Origin: JAIVJZ01 sp036386515
Lineage (GTDB): Bacteria > Acidobacteriota > Blastocatellia > Pyrinomonadales > Pyrinomonadaceae
Length of the DNA stretch: 64,000 nucleotides
Assembly (NCBI GenBank): GCA_036386515.1
Contig: DASVVO010000102.1
Coordinates: 19,721 to 83,720, forward strand
Direction: 5' to 3'
The position numbers and the translations under genes were made by a program. Position 1 is the stretch's first letter. Each line of letters begins with the position of its first letter. A model generated the notes under the pieces. It was not told where the DNA came from. It did no database searches and saw only the letters and a list, made by a program, of their open reading frames with translations. Below, in pieces: positions 41,864-50,797 of the stretch.

Positions 41864-42412
41864 ATGAGAAGGTCGCATCTCGCCTTCGCTTTCGCCTTGC
41901 TGCTCGTCCTGTCGGGTGCGAAGGCTCACGCGCAGCAAGTTGAGGGACGGGTGCAGTTCAAGGACGGCCGCGTCAGCTTCGTGCCGCCCGCCGGTTTCAA
42001 GTTGATGTCGAAAGAGGCGGTCAATATCAAGTTCGGGCGCAATGGCGCGGCCTATGCGCCGGACTTCGTCTACAGTAATGAGCGGGGAAACGTCTCGGTG
42101 GCCGTGGGGTTCAGCGGCAGCGGGCTTCAGGCCGCGCAGTTGGACGACTTGAAGAAGTTTTTTGAAGCGCACCTTGAGCGCAGCATCCCCGGCGTTGAAT
42201 GGATCGAGCGCGAGATCATCACGCGCGAGGGCACGCGTTGGATTAGCCTGCACTTGAAGGCGAAGGCGATTGACACCGGCATCATCAACCATATGTACGC
42301 CACGGTCTTCGACGGCCAACTGCTGTTGTTCAACTTTAATTCGACCATCGCCCAGTACGAAAAATACAAAGAGAGTCTGCACCGGAGCGCGCAGACCATT
42401 ATCGTCAAATAA
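41864..42412 (+). CDS. Secreted protein of unknown function within the E1 operon
   Basis: 182 aa. A clear signal peptide, MRRSHLAFAFALLLVLSGAK then AHAQ. The mature part starts VEGRVQFKDGRVSFVPPAGF and continues with alternating strands and ending IAQYEKYKESLHRSAQTIIV. GGAGG lies upstream of the ATG and the gene begins 4 nt after E1alpha. The predicted place, periplasm or outside, does not fit a subunit of the cytoplasmic complex. No family is recognised. The ATG at 41864 is chosen because it begins the signal peptide. Confidence 0.75.
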   Translation: MRRSHLAFAFALLLVLSGAKAHAQQVEGRVQFKDGRVSFVPPAGFKLMSKEAVNIKFGRNGAAYAPDFVYSNERGNVSVAVGFSGSGLQAAQLDDLKKFFEAHLERSIPGVEWIEREIITREGTRWISLHLKAKAIDTGIINHMYATVFDGQLLLFNFNSTIAQYEKYKESLHRSAQTIIVK

Positions 42413-42433
42413 GAGGCGGCAACTGATACTCCT

Positions 42434-43462
42434 ATGGCAACGGCAGTTAAAAAAGAGCACAAATCGAACCGCCCGGCGCGCGGCGGCGTGGCAACGTTCG
42501 TCGAGGCCATCCGGCAGGGCATCTGGGAAGAGATGGAGCGCGACCCGACCGTGTTCGTCATCGGCGAGGACGTGGGAGCCTACGGCGGCGCGTTCAAAGT
42601 GACGGACGGCCTGCTCGACGAGTTCGGCGAGGGACGCGTCGTCGACACGCCGATCTCCGAAGCGGCGATCGTGGGCGCGGCCTGCGGCGCGGCTCTGATG
42701 GGGATGCGCCCCGTCGCGGAGTTTCAGTTCATAGACTTCATCTCGCCCGGCTTCGACATGCTGACGAACTACGCGGCGAAGTGCCGCTATCGTTGGGGCG
42801 CGGGGTTGCCGACGGTGTTTCGCGGGCCGTGCGGCGCGGGCGTCCATTCGGGGCCGTTCCATTCGGTCAACGCCGAGGCGTTCTTTATGAACACGGCGGG
42901 CTTGAAGATCGTCGAGCCTTCCAACGCCTACGACGCGAAAGGCTTGATCAAAGCCGCGATCCGCGACCCCGACCCCGTGCTCTACTTCGAGCACAAGAAA
43001 CTCTATCGCCTGCCGCGCCTGCGCGAGGAGTTGCCGGAGGACGACTACATCGTCGAAATAGGCAAAGCGCGCACGGCGCGCGCGGGGCGCGACCTCTCCA
43101 TCATCACCTTCGGCGCGCAGGTGTTGAATGCGCTCGACGCGGCCACGGAGTTGGAGCGCGAGGGGCTGGACGTTGAGGTGATCGACCTGCGCACGCTCGC
43201 GCCGATGGACAAGGAAGCCATCCTCGCGTCCGTCAAGAAAACGAACAAGGTTTTGATCCTGCACGAGGCGGCGCGCACGGGCGGCATCGGCGGCGAGATC
43301 GCGGCGACGATTGCCGAGGAGGCTTTCGAGTGGCTGGACGCGCCCGTGGTACGCATCGGGGCGATCGATACGCCCGTGCCTTATTCGCCGCCGCTCGAAG
43401 AGTATCACTTGCCGCAGATCAAAGACGTGTTGGAGGCGGCGCGCAAGCTGGCTGCATATTAA
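42434..43462 (+). CDS. 2-oxoacid dehydrogenase E1 component, beta subunit
   Basis: 342 aa. Transketolase pyrimidine-binding and C-terminal domains: FVIGEDVGAYGGAFKVTDGL, DTPISEAAIVGAACGAALMG, EFQFIDFISPGFDMLTNYAA, and VEVIDLRTLAPMDKEAILAS with HEAARTGGIGGEIAA in the C-terminal half. It pairs with E1alpha (40684) as an alpha2beta2 enzyme. It starts 21 nt after the secreted-protein gene and precedes DUF4242 in the same direction. Confidence 0.92.
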   Translation: MATAVKKEHKSNRPARGGVATFVEAIRQGIWEEMERDPTVFVIGEDVGAYGGAFKVTDGLLDEFGEGRVVDTPISEAAIVGAACGAALMGMRPVAEFQFIDFISPGFDMLTNYAAKCRYRWGAGLPTVFRGPCGAGVHSGPFHSVNAEAFFMNTAGLKIVEPSNAYDAKGLIKAAIRDPDPVLYFEHKKLYRLPRLREELPEDDYIVEIGKARTARAGRDLSIITFGAQVLNALDAATELEREGLDVEVIDLRTLAPMDKEAILASVKKTNKVLILHEAARTGGIGGEIAATIAEEAFEWLDAPVVRIGAIDTPVPYSPPLEEYHLPQIKDVLEAARKLAAY

Positions 43463-43504
43463 AACGGTTGATACACCCTGAATTTGAACCGGAGGAGAGC
43501 GATC

Positions 43505-43789
43505 ATGCCCAAATACGTTATCGAGCGGGAAGTGCCGGAAGCGGGAACGTTGTCTAAGGACGCATTGCAGGCCATGTCGCAAAAGTCCTGCGCCGTCTTG
43601 GGCAACATGGGGACGCAGATTCAGTGGGTGCAGAGTTACGTCACGGACGACAAAATCTATTGCGTCTACATCGCGCCGGACGAGCAAGCGGTGCGCGAGC
43701 ACGCCGCGCAGGGCGGGTTTCCCGCGAACCGCATTTCCGAGATCAGGACGGTGATTGATCCGACGACCGCCGAGAGCAGTGACAGGTGA
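43505..43789 (+). CDS. DUF4242 domain protein
   Basis: 94 aa. MPKYVIEREVPEAGTLSKDA, SCAVLGNMGTQIQWVQSYVT, DDKIYCVYIAPDEQAVREHA and GGFPANRISEIRTVIDP match DUF4242, a small ferredoxin-like-fold family of unknown function. AGGAGAGCGATC precedes the ATG, so the upstream in-frame start is not needed. It lies between E1beta and E2 and is probably co-transcribed. Its 3' end touches the next heptamer hairpin, so the last residues (SSDR) are repeat-derived. Confidence 0.85.
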   Translation: MPKYVIEREVPEAGTLSKDALQAMSQKSCAVLGNMGTQIQWVQSYVTDDKIYCVYIAPDEQAVREHAAQGGFPANRISEIRTVIDPTTAESSDR

Positions 43790-43868
43790 CGTGTGACAGG
43801 TGACAGGTTTAAGCAGCATTCCTGTCTTCCGACTTGTCACCTGTCACCCGTCACCTGTCACCTGTCAC
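43781..43868. repeat. Heptamer-type hairpin (GTGACAG units) before E2
   Basis: Left arm AGTGACAGGTGACGTGTGAC, right arm TTGTCACCTGTCACCCGTCA and further units. It overlaps the DUF4242 stop and ends 27 nt before the E2 start. Confidence 0.85.
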
Positions 43869-43894
43869 TGTCTTATTGTCACCAGGGAGAAGAT

Positions 43895-45406
43895 ATGAGC
43901 ACAGAAGTTGTGATGCCGCAGATGGGCGAGTCCATCGCGGAGGGGACGATCACCCGCTGGATGAAGCAGGTGGGCGAGCGCGTGGAGCGCGACGAGCCGC
44001 TGTTCGAGATTTCGACCGACAAGGTTGACGCGGAGATTCCCAGCCCCGCCGCCGGGACGCTCACCGAGATCAAGTTCAAAGAGGGCGAGACGGTCGAAGT
44101 CAACAAGGTGGTCGCCATCATCGGCGCGGAAGGCGAGACGGCTGCTCCGGCGAGCGCGCCCGCCGCGCAAGCCGCCGCGACGCCCGAACCTCCGCCCGCG
44201 CCCGCCACCGCTGCCGCGCCACCTCCCGCGCCCGCAGCGCAGGCGGCCGCGCCTTCTTCACCGCAAGCTGCGCCAAGCACATCTCAGACGCCGCAGACCG
44301 CGGAGGTCGCCGGCCGGAGCTACGACGATCAGCGTCCGGGGGCGAAGGCCGAAGGACAGTCGCTCACGTCCGCCGGAGGCGGTAACGGCGAGGCGCAGGC
44401 GGTTGACGCCGCGACGGGCGCGAACGGCGGCGCGCAGTCAATCGAAGATTTGCGCCGCACGAAATCCAGCCCGCTCGTGCGCAACATCGCGCGCGAACAC
44501 AACATAGACATCACGCAACTCGAAGGCACGGGGATGAGCGGCCGCGTCACGAAGAACGACATCCTCAGCTTCATCGAGTCGGGCGCGACCGCCGCGCCGC
44601 AGCCGCAGCCGCAACCGGCCGCCACCGCCAGCGCGCAGCAGCCGCAGCCTGCCGTGCAGACGCCCGCGCCCGTGCGCGAAGCTCCGCACGTGCAGCCCGG
44701 CGTGGGCGACCGCGTCGAGCCGATGACCCTGATGCGCAAGAAGATTGCCGAGCACATGATCATGTCGCAGAACACGTCGGCGCACGTCGCCACCGTGTAC
44801 GAGATCGACATGACGCGCATCGCCAAGTTGCGCGACCGCCACAAGGCCGAATTCCTCGCGCGCACCAGCACGAAGCTGACCTACATGCCGTTCATCTTCC
44901 AAGCCATCACGAACGCGCTGCGCAAGTTTCCCATCTTCAACGCGCAGGTCTCCGGCGATCAGATCATCTACAAGCAGGACATCAATCTCGGCATGGCCGT
45001 CGCGCTCGACTGGGGCTTGATCGTCCCCGTCATCAAACGCGCCGACGACCTCTCCATCTCCGGCCTCGCCCGCGCCGCCAACGACCTGGCCGACCGCGCG
45101 CGCAACAAGCAACTCAAGCCCGACGAGGTGGCCGGCGGCACGTTCACCATCACGAACCCCGGCGTCTTCGGCGGACTCTTCGGCACGCCCATCATCAACC
45201 AGCCGCAGGTCGCCATCCTCGGCATCGGCACGATTGAAAAACGCGCGAAAGTGCTGACCACGCCCGAAGGCGACGACTTCATCGCCATCCGCCACATGGC
45301 CTACTTCGCGCTCTCCTTCGACCACCGCATCATCGACGGCGCGGACGCCGAACGCTTCCTCGCCTACGTCAAGGAGTTGCTGGAAGCCGGGCAGTTTACG
45401 GTCTAA
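43895..45406 (+). CDS. Dihydrolipoyl acyltransferase (E2)
   Basis: 503 aa. One lipoyl domain (residues 1-78) with the lipoylated Lys in EISTDKVDAEIPSP. An Ala/Pro-rich linker leads to a peripheral-subunit-binding domain at about 190-225 (SSPLVRNIAREHNIDITQLE then GTGMSGRVTKNDIL). A second Ala/Gln/Pro linker precedes the catalytic domain (about 270-503), with DHRIIDGADAERFL bearing the His and Asp of the transacylase motif. The core of the complex whose E3 and E1 genes lie upstream. The ATG at 43895 follows AGGGAGAAG and opens the lipoyl domain; an earlier in-frame start would translate the repeat. Confidence 0.93.
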   Translation: MSTEVVMPQMGESIAEGTITRWMKQVGERVERDEPLFEISTDKVDAEIPSPAAGTLTEIKFKEGETVEVNKVVAIIGAEGETAAPASAPAAQAAATPEPPPAPATAAAPPPAPAAQAAAPSSPQAAPSTSQTPQTAEVAGRSYDDQRPGAKAEGQSLTSAGGGNGEAQAVDAATGANGGAQSIEDLRRTKSSPLVRNIAREHNIDITQLEGTGMSGRVTKNDILSFIESGATAAPQPQPQPAATASAQQPQPAVQTPAPVREAPHVQPGVGDRVEPMTLMRKKIAEHMIMSQNTSAHVATVYEIDMTRIAKLRDRHKAEFLARTSTKLTYMPFIFQAITNALRKFPIFNAQVSGDQIIYKQDINLGMAVALDWGLIVPVIKRADDLSISGLARAANDLADRARNKQLKPDEVAGGTFTITNPGVFGGLFGTPIINQPQVAILGIGTIEKRAKVLTTPEGDDFIAIRHMAYFALSFDHRIIDGADAERFLAYVKELLEAGQFTV

Positions 45407-45410
45407 GGCG

Positions 45411-45552
45411 GTGGGGAAAGGGTAAAGGGTAAGGGGTAAGGGTAAAGACAAAAGCGGGGCGCGGCCTTTAACGGTCGCGCCCCGCTTCTCTTGTGTCTGC
45501 CACCCTTTACCCCTTACCCCTTACCCTTCCCCCTTCCCCCTTCCCCCTTCCC
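45411..45552. repeat. Heptamer-type hairpin (GGGTAAA units) after E2
   Basis: Outer arms GGGGAAAGGGTAAAGGGTAA and CCTTTACCCCTTACCCCTTA. They enclose a separate stem GCGGGGCGCG / CGCGCCCCGC (45455-45486). Probably also ends the dehydrogenase operon. Confidence 0.75.
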
Positions 45553-45898
45553 CGTCGTTTTGTTGCAATGGCGTGGCGATCAAATTCTAAATTAGCGCGG
45601 CGCAACGGAAACGCCGCTTTTTGTCATCTACCCCCTTGACTCCCCAAACGCGTTTGACGAGAATCGCAGGCGATTCAGGATACCAACACAAAACCTCGCG
45701 TGGGTTTGGTCTCAAACGGTTCGTGGGCGCGCCCGACAGCAAGCGTCCGGTGCGCCGCGGCATGTGGTGGCTGCGACGCCTTTTCTTTGTCGGGCTTCCG
45801 GTAAAGCATCCCTCGTCGGCGCGAGCCGTGATCTTGATGTAGCAGCAGCCGCAACGGGCTTAAATTTTATAACTCAGATTAAGCAGGAGAAAGAAAAA
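45553..45898 (+). promoter_or_regulatory. Long leader region before the OmpA-like gene
   Basis: 346 nt without a convincing gene. A 73-codon frame at 45621-45842 has no family features. GCGGCG (45597) with CGCCGC (45612) and a T5 run form a terminator-like hairpin. The rest may hold the promoter and a long untranslated leader. Confidence 0.45.
45597..45622 (+). terminator. Terminator-like hairpin
   Basis: GCGGCG, loop CAACGGAAA, CGCCGC then CTTTTTG-like T run. Confidence 0.6.
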
Positions 45899-46945
45899 AT
45901 GAGCGTGAACCAGTTGAACAGATTCCGTGTGTCGAGCATCGCCCTCACCATCGTGCTGGGGTTGGCCTCCGTCGCCTTCGCCCAGACGACCCAGCCAACG
46001 AGCGGCGGCAACTCGCGCACGGTTGCCAGCGGCCAGAAGATGACCGTCAAGGGCGTCGTCACCAGCCGCGACATCGACGCCAACACTTTCGTCGTGCAGG
46101 ACATCAACGGCGTCGGCACCACCGTCCGCCTGACCGACCGCACGAGCGTCAAATCGAAGGGCGGCTTCTTCGGCGGCGGCTCGACCTACGGCGCGTCGAA
46201 CATCCTGCGCGGCCTCAACCTCGAAGTCGAAGGGCGCGGCGACGCCTCCGGCAACCTCGTCGCGGAAAAAGTCCGCTTCGGGAGCACGGACTTGAGGGTG
46301 GCGCAGTCGATTCAGGCGCGCGTCGATCCGGTCGAGAGCCGCGTCGGCACGGCGGAGAATCGCATCGGGCAGGTGGAACAAAACTCGCAGCGTCTCTCCG
46401 GCCAGTTGGATGAGTTGGCCGCGGTCGCCAATGCGGCGGGCGGCGGCGCGAAGGCCGCGCAGGAAACGGCGGACGCCGCCGTCTCCGGCGTCAACATGAC
46501 GAACGAACGCATCAGCGCGCTCGACGACTACGTGGCGCAGCAGACCGTCAACGTCAACTTCCGCGTCGGCAGCGCGGTGCTCACGGCCGAAGCCAAGACG
46601 ACGCTCGACCAGATCGCGCAACAGGCTCTCAAGGCGCGCGGCTACGTGCTGGAAGTGCGCGGCTTTGCCAGCGCGGACGGCGCGGAATCGAAGAACCGCA
46701 TGCTTAGCCAGCGTCGCGCCGACGCGGTCGTGCAATACCTGGCCTACACGCACAACATCCCGCTGCGCCGCATCGTGACGCCGTTCGGCTACGGCGAGCA
46801 GCAGGCCGTCGCCGACAACGCGACGCGTGAAGGTCGCCAGCAGAACCGCCGCGTGGAAGTCAGCGTGCTCGTCAACCGTGGTCTCATGCAGACCGCGCCG
46901 AACATGAGCACGGCGAAGCCGGATCAGGCGACGCCGCAGGAGTAA
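45899..46945 (+). CDS. OmpA-family outer membrane protein with DUF5666-like domain
   Basis: 348 aa. Signal peptide: VSSIALTIVLGLASVAFAQ. A small beta domain resembling DUF5666 follows (GVVTSRDIDANTFVVQDING, TTVRLTDRTSVKSKGG). A helical, Ala-rich stretch at about 140-210 (EQNSQRLSGQLDELAAVANA) looks like a coiled coil. The C-terminal OmpA domain has VNFRVGSAVLTAEAKTTLDQ and GFASADGAESKNRMLSQRRA, with GEQQAVADNATREGRQQNRR at the peptidoglycan-binding site. It probably links outer membrane to cell wall. The ATG follows CAGGAGAAAG. Confidence 0.87.
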   Translation: MSVNQLNRFRVSSIALTIVLGLASVAFAQTTQPTSGGNSRTVASGQKMTVKGVVTSRDIDANTFVVQDINGVGTTVRLTDRTSVKSKGGFFGGGSTYGASNILRGLNLEVEGRGDASGNLVAEKVRFGSTDLRVAQSIQARVDPVESRVGTAENRIGQVEQNSQRLSGQLDELAAVANAAGGGAKAAQETADAAVSGVNMTNERISALDDYVAQQTVNVNFRVGSAVLTAEAKTTLDQIAQQALKARGYVLEVRGFASADGAESKNRMLSQRRADAVVQYLAYTHNIPLRRIVTPFGYGEQQAVADNATREGRQQNRRVEVSVLVNRGLMQTAPNMSTAKPDQATPQE

Positions 46946-46967
46946 GCCCGGGATAACGCAACCCGGG

Positions 46968-47062
46968 GAGTAGGGAAAGGGGGAAGGGGTAAAGGGTAAG
47001 GGAAGACCGGCATGGGCTTCTTCTTCCTCCTTTACCCTTTCGCCCTTTATCCCTTTCCCAGT
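46968..47062. repeat. Heptamer-type hairpin (GGGAAAG units)
   Basis: Left arm GGGAAAGGGGGAAGGGGTAA, right arm CCTTTACCCTTTCGCCCTTT. Between the OmpA-like and the VWA genes. Confidence 0.75.
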
Positions 47063-47084
47063 CTCTCTGTTGAAGGGTGATTCG

Positions 47085-48299
47085 ATGAGCAAAGCCTACG
47101 ACAAACCGCGCGCTCTCCTGTTGCTGACGTTGATAGTTCTCGGATGGACGCTGGCCGTGGCGGCAACATCGTCGCAGCAGCAGCAACCGATCCGCGTCCC
47201 GCAACTCTCGCCGCAACAGCCTGCGCCGCAGGCGACGCCGCAAGCGACGCCCGCGCCGCGCGCGACGCGCCCGCCTTTCGCCGACCCCGCGCCGCCGCCC
47301 ACGCCCGTCAACGACAACAGCCCGGATAAACTCGCCGACGAGGCCATCGAGGACGACGACGAGATCGTGCGCGTCACGTCGAATCTGGTGGTCGTGCCCG
47401 TGTCGGTGACGGATGAGCGGGGCGAGCCGGTGCAAGGGTTGAAGGCGGCGGACTTCCGCCTTGAAGAAGAGGGGCGCGCGCAGGAGATCGCGCACGTCGG
47501 CGACGCCGAGCAGGTGCCGCTCGACATCGCCATTCTCTTCGACGTGTCGAGCAGCATCGGCCAGCGTTTCGCCTTCGAGCAGGAGGCCGCCGCGCGTTTC
47601 CTCAAACAGGTCTTGAAGCCGATCGATCGCGCCGCCGTCTTCGCCATCGAAGGCAAGCCGCGCCTCGAACAACCGCTGGCCTCCGCCGAGATCGCCTCGG
47701 CCAAACTGCTGAAAATTCCCGCGCCCACCAAATCCACGCCGACGGCCTTCTACGATTCGACCGTCACCGCCGCGCGCTATCTCGCTCAGAACGCGCCCGG
47801 CCGACACCGGCGCGTCATCGTCGTCATCTCCGACGGCGACGACAATTACAGCGAGCGGGTGCAGGCGGGCGAGGTCGAGGATGCGCGCGCGCTCAATCGC
47901 GGCGAGAAGTTGCCGGCGGGCGTGAACGCGCGCCAGCAGGCGACCCATCGCAAGGCTCTCGTCGAAGTGCAGCGCGAAGTGCAGCGCGCCGACGCCGTGT
48001 TTTATTCCATCAACCCGAGCGGCGGCGGCCTCCAGTTCAACGCCCGCGGCAAGCGCGCCCAGGAGGGCATGCAACAACTGGCCGCGACGACCGGCGGCAC
48101 CTCCTTCGCTCCCGAACAACTCGAAGAACTCGACGACATCTTTCGTCGCATCGCCGCCGAACTGCGCGCCCAGTATCTTCTCCAATACTATTCAAACAGC
48201 GACGCTCCCAACGGCAAATTCCTCAACATCAAAGTGCGCGCGCCCAACCGCGCCGACGCACGCGTCCGTGCCCGCACCGGCTACTACGTCAAGAAGTGA
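47085..48299 (+). CDS. VWFA-related protein, acidobacterial type
   Basis: 404 aa. Signal segment near the N-terminus (RALLLLTLIVLGWTLAVAAT), then a Gln/Pro/Ala linker. The VWA-like part starts DEIVRVTSNLVVVPVSVTDE, typical of the acidobacterial secreted VWFA family. The MIDAS motif DVSSSIG is followed by KSTPTAFYDSTVTAARYLA and VIVVISDGDDNY. C-terminal strands include YLLQYYSNSDAPNGKFLNIK. Binds a metal and probably proteins at the cell surface; the exact role is unknown. The ATG at 47085 follows GAAGGGTGATTCG. Such genes are numerous in Acidobacteriota, which supports the taxonomic guess. Confidence 0.9.
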   Translation: MSKAYDKPRALLLLTLIVLGWTLAVAATSSQQQQPIRVPQLSPQQPAPQATPQATPAPRATRPPFADPAPPPTPVNDNSPDKLADEAIEDDDEIVRVTSNLVVVPVSVTDERGEPVQGLKAADFRLEEEGRAQEIAHVGDAEQVPLDIAILFDVSSSIGQRFAFEQEAAARFLKQVLKPIDRAAVFAIEGKPRLEQPLASAEIASAKLLKIPAPTKSTPTAFYDSTVTAARYLAQNAPGRHRRVIVVISDGDDNYSERVQAGEVEDARALNRGEKLPAGVNARQQATHRKALVEVQREVQRADAVFYSINPSGGGLQFNARGKRAQEGMQQLAATTGGTSFAPEQLEELDDIFRRIAAELRAQYLLQYYSNSDAPNGKFLNIKVRAPNRADARVRARTGYYVKK

Positions 48300-48427
48300 C
48301 AAGTGACAAGTGACAGCTGACAGGTGCTAGGTGACAAGTGACGGGTGACAGGTGACAAGTGACGGGTGACAGGTTGGCAAGCAAGAATGCTTTAACCTGT
48401 CACCCGTCACCTGTCACCCGTCACCCT
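48297..48427. repeat. Heptamer-type hairpin (GTGACAG units)
   Basis: Left arm AAGTGACAAGTGACAGCTGA and more units, right arm CCTGTCACCCGTCACCTGTC and more. Between the convergent VWA gene and the gene at 48430. Confidence 0.85.
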
Positions 48428-48429
48428 TC

Positions 48430-48975
48430 TTACATGTCCAAAAGCACGTCGGCGAGTTGGTTGGCGACTTCGATGAGGGCGCGCCCGGCGGCGTCGAGTT
48501 GTCCGGCGTTGGCGCGTTGTTCGGCGTTGGCGGCCGAGGCGGCGACGCCGCTCAGACGTGTGAAGTGTCGTTCGAGGCCGGGCGTGGTGCGAAAGTAGAG
48601 TTCGAGTTTATCGAGCCGGTCGCGGATGTTCCCCAGGCTGCCGAGCACGGTCGTGCGGCTGCGGTCGAGGATGGCCTGCGCCTGCGGCGACACGTCGCCG
48701 CCCTCGCGCGCCTGCTTCTCGTTCGACTCCACGCCGACCGAGGTGCGCCCGTAGAGATAGAGAAAGCGCGTCAGCGTCTTCAACTCGTCGGCGAGGCGGA
48801 TGCGCGCCTCGTTGAGCGTGCTGGTGCTGGCCGTGGTCGGCCGCCTGGCGCGCGTCGTGGCGGCGGCGGGTCGTCGCGGCTGGTTCGTTCGCCGCTGGCG
48901 TGATTGCGCCGCGGCGTCGGCGAAGGGCAGCAGCAACAACAGGCAGGCAAGGCTCAGGGCTTGGGCAAGTCTCAA
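48430..48975 (-). CDS. Secreted helical protein, unknown
   Basis: 181 aa. Signal peptide MRLAQALSLACLLLLLPFAD then AAAQ. A basic, Thr/Ala/Arg-rich linker leads to a mostly helical region (LNEARIRLADELKTLTRFLY, LGSLGNIRDRLDKLELYFRT, AEQRANAGQLDAAGRALIEV). No family is recognised. Probably periplasmic. It is convergent with the VWA gene across a repeat hairpin, and divergent from lipB. Confidence 0.65.
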   Translation of the reverse strand: MRLAQALSLACLLLLLPFADAAAQSRQRRTNQPRRPAAATTRARRPTTASTSTLNEARIRLADELKTLTRFLYLYGRTSVGVESNEKQAREGGDVSPQAQAILDRSRTTVLGSLGNIRDRLDKLELYFRTTPGLERHFTRLSGVAASAANAEQRANAGQLDAAGRALIEVANQLADVLLDM

Positions 48976-49149
48976 AATCGTTCCTCCTCTGACTCTGAAA
49001 GCGTGTTGACGACAAACTATGCCCGCGCACGGCGCGGCGTCAAGCCGACGCGCGCGGGGAGCGGGCGCGCCGGTTCGGCGTCCGCGCGGGCGCGCTGTTA
49101 CAATGAAAGGCGAACACAGCGCGAAAAAGCACGACGCACATTCTTTGCG

Positions 49150-49812
49150 ATGCCGAATAGAATGCTACAGGTTCGCCGCCTCGGGCGGATGGAGTACGGG
49201 GCGGCTTACCGACTTCAGAAGGAGATCGAGGCCGCGCGCAAGGTCGGCGTGGGCGCGGACACGCTCCTGCTCGTCGAACACCCGCACGTCCTGACGCTCG
49301 GCCGCCGCGCCGACGCTTCGGCCGTCCTCGCCGCGCCCGAAACCCTGGAAGCGCGCGGCGTCGCCCTCTTCGAGACGAACCGCGGCGGCAAGGCGACTTA
49401 TCACGGATTGGGTCAAGTCGTCGGTTATCCGATCATCAATTTGAGTCCGGAACGCGAAGACGTGCATCGCTACGTGCGCGAACTCGAAGAGGCGTTGATG
49501 CGCGCGCTCGCCGATTTCGGGATCGAGAGTTTCAGGCTGAAAGGCCTGACGGGCGTTCACACGGCGCGCGGCAAGGTGGCCGCCATCGGCGTCCACATCT
49601 CGCGCTGGGTCACGACGCACGGCTTCGCCTTAAACGTCAACACCGACCTCAGTTTCTTCGATCTCATCATCGCCTGCGAAGGTGAACCCGTGACCTCCAT
49701 GCACGAACTGCTCGGCCGCGAGTTGCCCTTGCGCGAGGTGGAAGACCGCATCATCGCGCGCTTCGGCGAAGTGTTCGAGATGACGACGGCGGAGGAATAT
49801 GCTCACGCTTGA
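49150..49812 (+). CDS. lipB: Octanoyltransferase LipB
   Basis: 220 aa. LipB features: LLVEHPHVLTLGRRAD, GGKATYHGLGQVVGYPIINL, GKVAAIGVHISRWVTTHGFA with the catalytic Lys, LNVNTDLSFFDLIIACEGEP with the catalytic Cys. It moves octanoyl from acyl carrier protein to the lipoyl-domain Lys of E2, the first step of lipoate synthesis. TACAAT at 49099 may be its -10 element. The ATG at 49150 begins the family core; the upstream in-frame codons are outside the gene. Overlaps the next gene by 14 nt. Confidence 0.93.
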   Translation: MPNRMLQVRRLGRMEYGAAYRLQKEIEAARKVGVGADTLLLVEHPHVLTLGRRADASAVLAAPETLEARGVALFETNRGGKATYHGLGQVVGYPIINLSPEREDVHRYVRELEEALMRALADFGIESFRLKGLTGVHTARGKVAAIGVHISRWVTTHGFALNVNTDLSFFDLIIACEGEPVTSMHELLGRELPLREVEDRIIARFGEVFEMTTAEEYAHA

Positions 49813-50755
49813 ATTTATACGCGAGGCGCGCGCGCGCCTCGCCCCGCACGTGCATCGCACGCCGGTCATGGCTTCGCGCGCCTTCAACGAGGCGGCGGGC
49901 GGGCGCGAGGTCTGGTTCAAGTGCGAAAATTTTCAACGCGCCGGGTCGTTCAAGATGCGCGGGGCGACGAACAAGATTCTCGCGCTCGACGCACCGGCGC
50001 GCGGGCGCGGCGTCGCCGCTTTCTCATCGGGCAATCACGCGCAGGCCGTCGCGCTCGCCGCGCGCGACGCGGGAACGACGGCCGTCATCGTGATGCCGGA
50101 AGACGCGCCGCGCGCGAAGGTGGCGGCCACCAAAGGGTACGGCGCGGAAGTCGTCTTCTACGACCGCCAGCGCGACGACCGCGAACAGGTGGCGCGCGAG
50201 GTGGCCGCGCGCGGCGGCTATGTGCTCGTGCCGCCTTACGACGACTATCACGTGATGGCCGGGCAGGGAACGTGCGCGCTCGAACTGCTGGAAGAAGTGG
50301 CAGACCTCGACGCGCTCGTGACGCCCTGCGGCGGCGGCGGGTTGTTCGCCGGGGCGAGCACGGCGGCCAAGGGCGTCAACTCGCGGATACGCTGTTTCGG
50401 CGTCGAACCCGAAACGGGCGACGACACGCGGCAGTCGTTTCTGACGGGCGAGCGCGTCAGCATCCCGCCGCCGCCGACCATCGCCGACGGCGCGCGCGTG
50501 CAGTCGCCCGGCGCGCTCACGTTTCCCTTCGTGCAGAGATACGCAGAGGACGTGTTGCTCGTCTCGGACGCGGAACTCGGCGAGGCTCTCAAGTTTCTGC
50601 TGTTCCGTCTGAAGATACTGGTCGAACCGACGGGCGCGCTCGGCGTCGCCGCCGTGCTTTTCAATAAACTTCCGCCAAACATTCGACGCATCGGGGTGGT
50701 AATCTCCGGCGGCAACGTGGACGCCGACGCGCTCTCGCGGCTGGTGCAGGGGTAG
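49799..50755 (+). CDS. PLP-dependent threonine/serine dehydratase-like protein
   Basis: 318 aa, fold type II. The PLP Lys is in FQRAGSFKMRGATNKI (about residue 54). SSGNHAQAVALAARD is the substrate-carboxylate loop and CGGGGLFAGAS the phosphate loop. Length and lack of an ACT domain match catabolic threonine dehydratase/serine racemase enzymes, which deaminate threonine or serine or racemise serine; the choice cannot be made here. It starts inside the end of lipB, so the two are translationally linked. A 51-residue membrane protein follows. Confidence 0.88.
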   Translation: MLTLEFIREARARLAPHVHRTPVMASRAFNEAAGGREVWFKCENFQRAGSFKMRGATNKILALDAPARGRGVAAFSSGNHAQAVALAARDAGTTAVIVMPEDAPRAKVAATKGYGAEVVFYDRQRDDREQVAREVAARGGYVLVPPYDDYHVMAGQGTCALELLEEVADLDALVTPCGGGGLFAGASTAAKGVNSRIRCFGVEPETGDDTRQSFLTGERVSIPPPPTIADGARVQSPGALTFPFVQRYAEDVLLVSDAELGEALKFLLFRLKILVEPTGALGVAAVLFNKLPPNIRRIGVVISGGNVDADALSRLVQG

Positions 50756-50797
50756 CGCATCGGCAAAAAGTTTGGAGTGGGAATTCAAGGGGGAGTG

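Noticed and set aside
45621..45842. 73-codon frame before the OmpA-like gene
   Set aside because: No family features, and it starts at a terminator-like hairpin; more likely leader sequence.
40593..48427. GTGACAG arrays looked at as a CRISPR array
   Set aside because: Units are 7 nt without spacers and arranged as inverted arms; no cas genes nearby.
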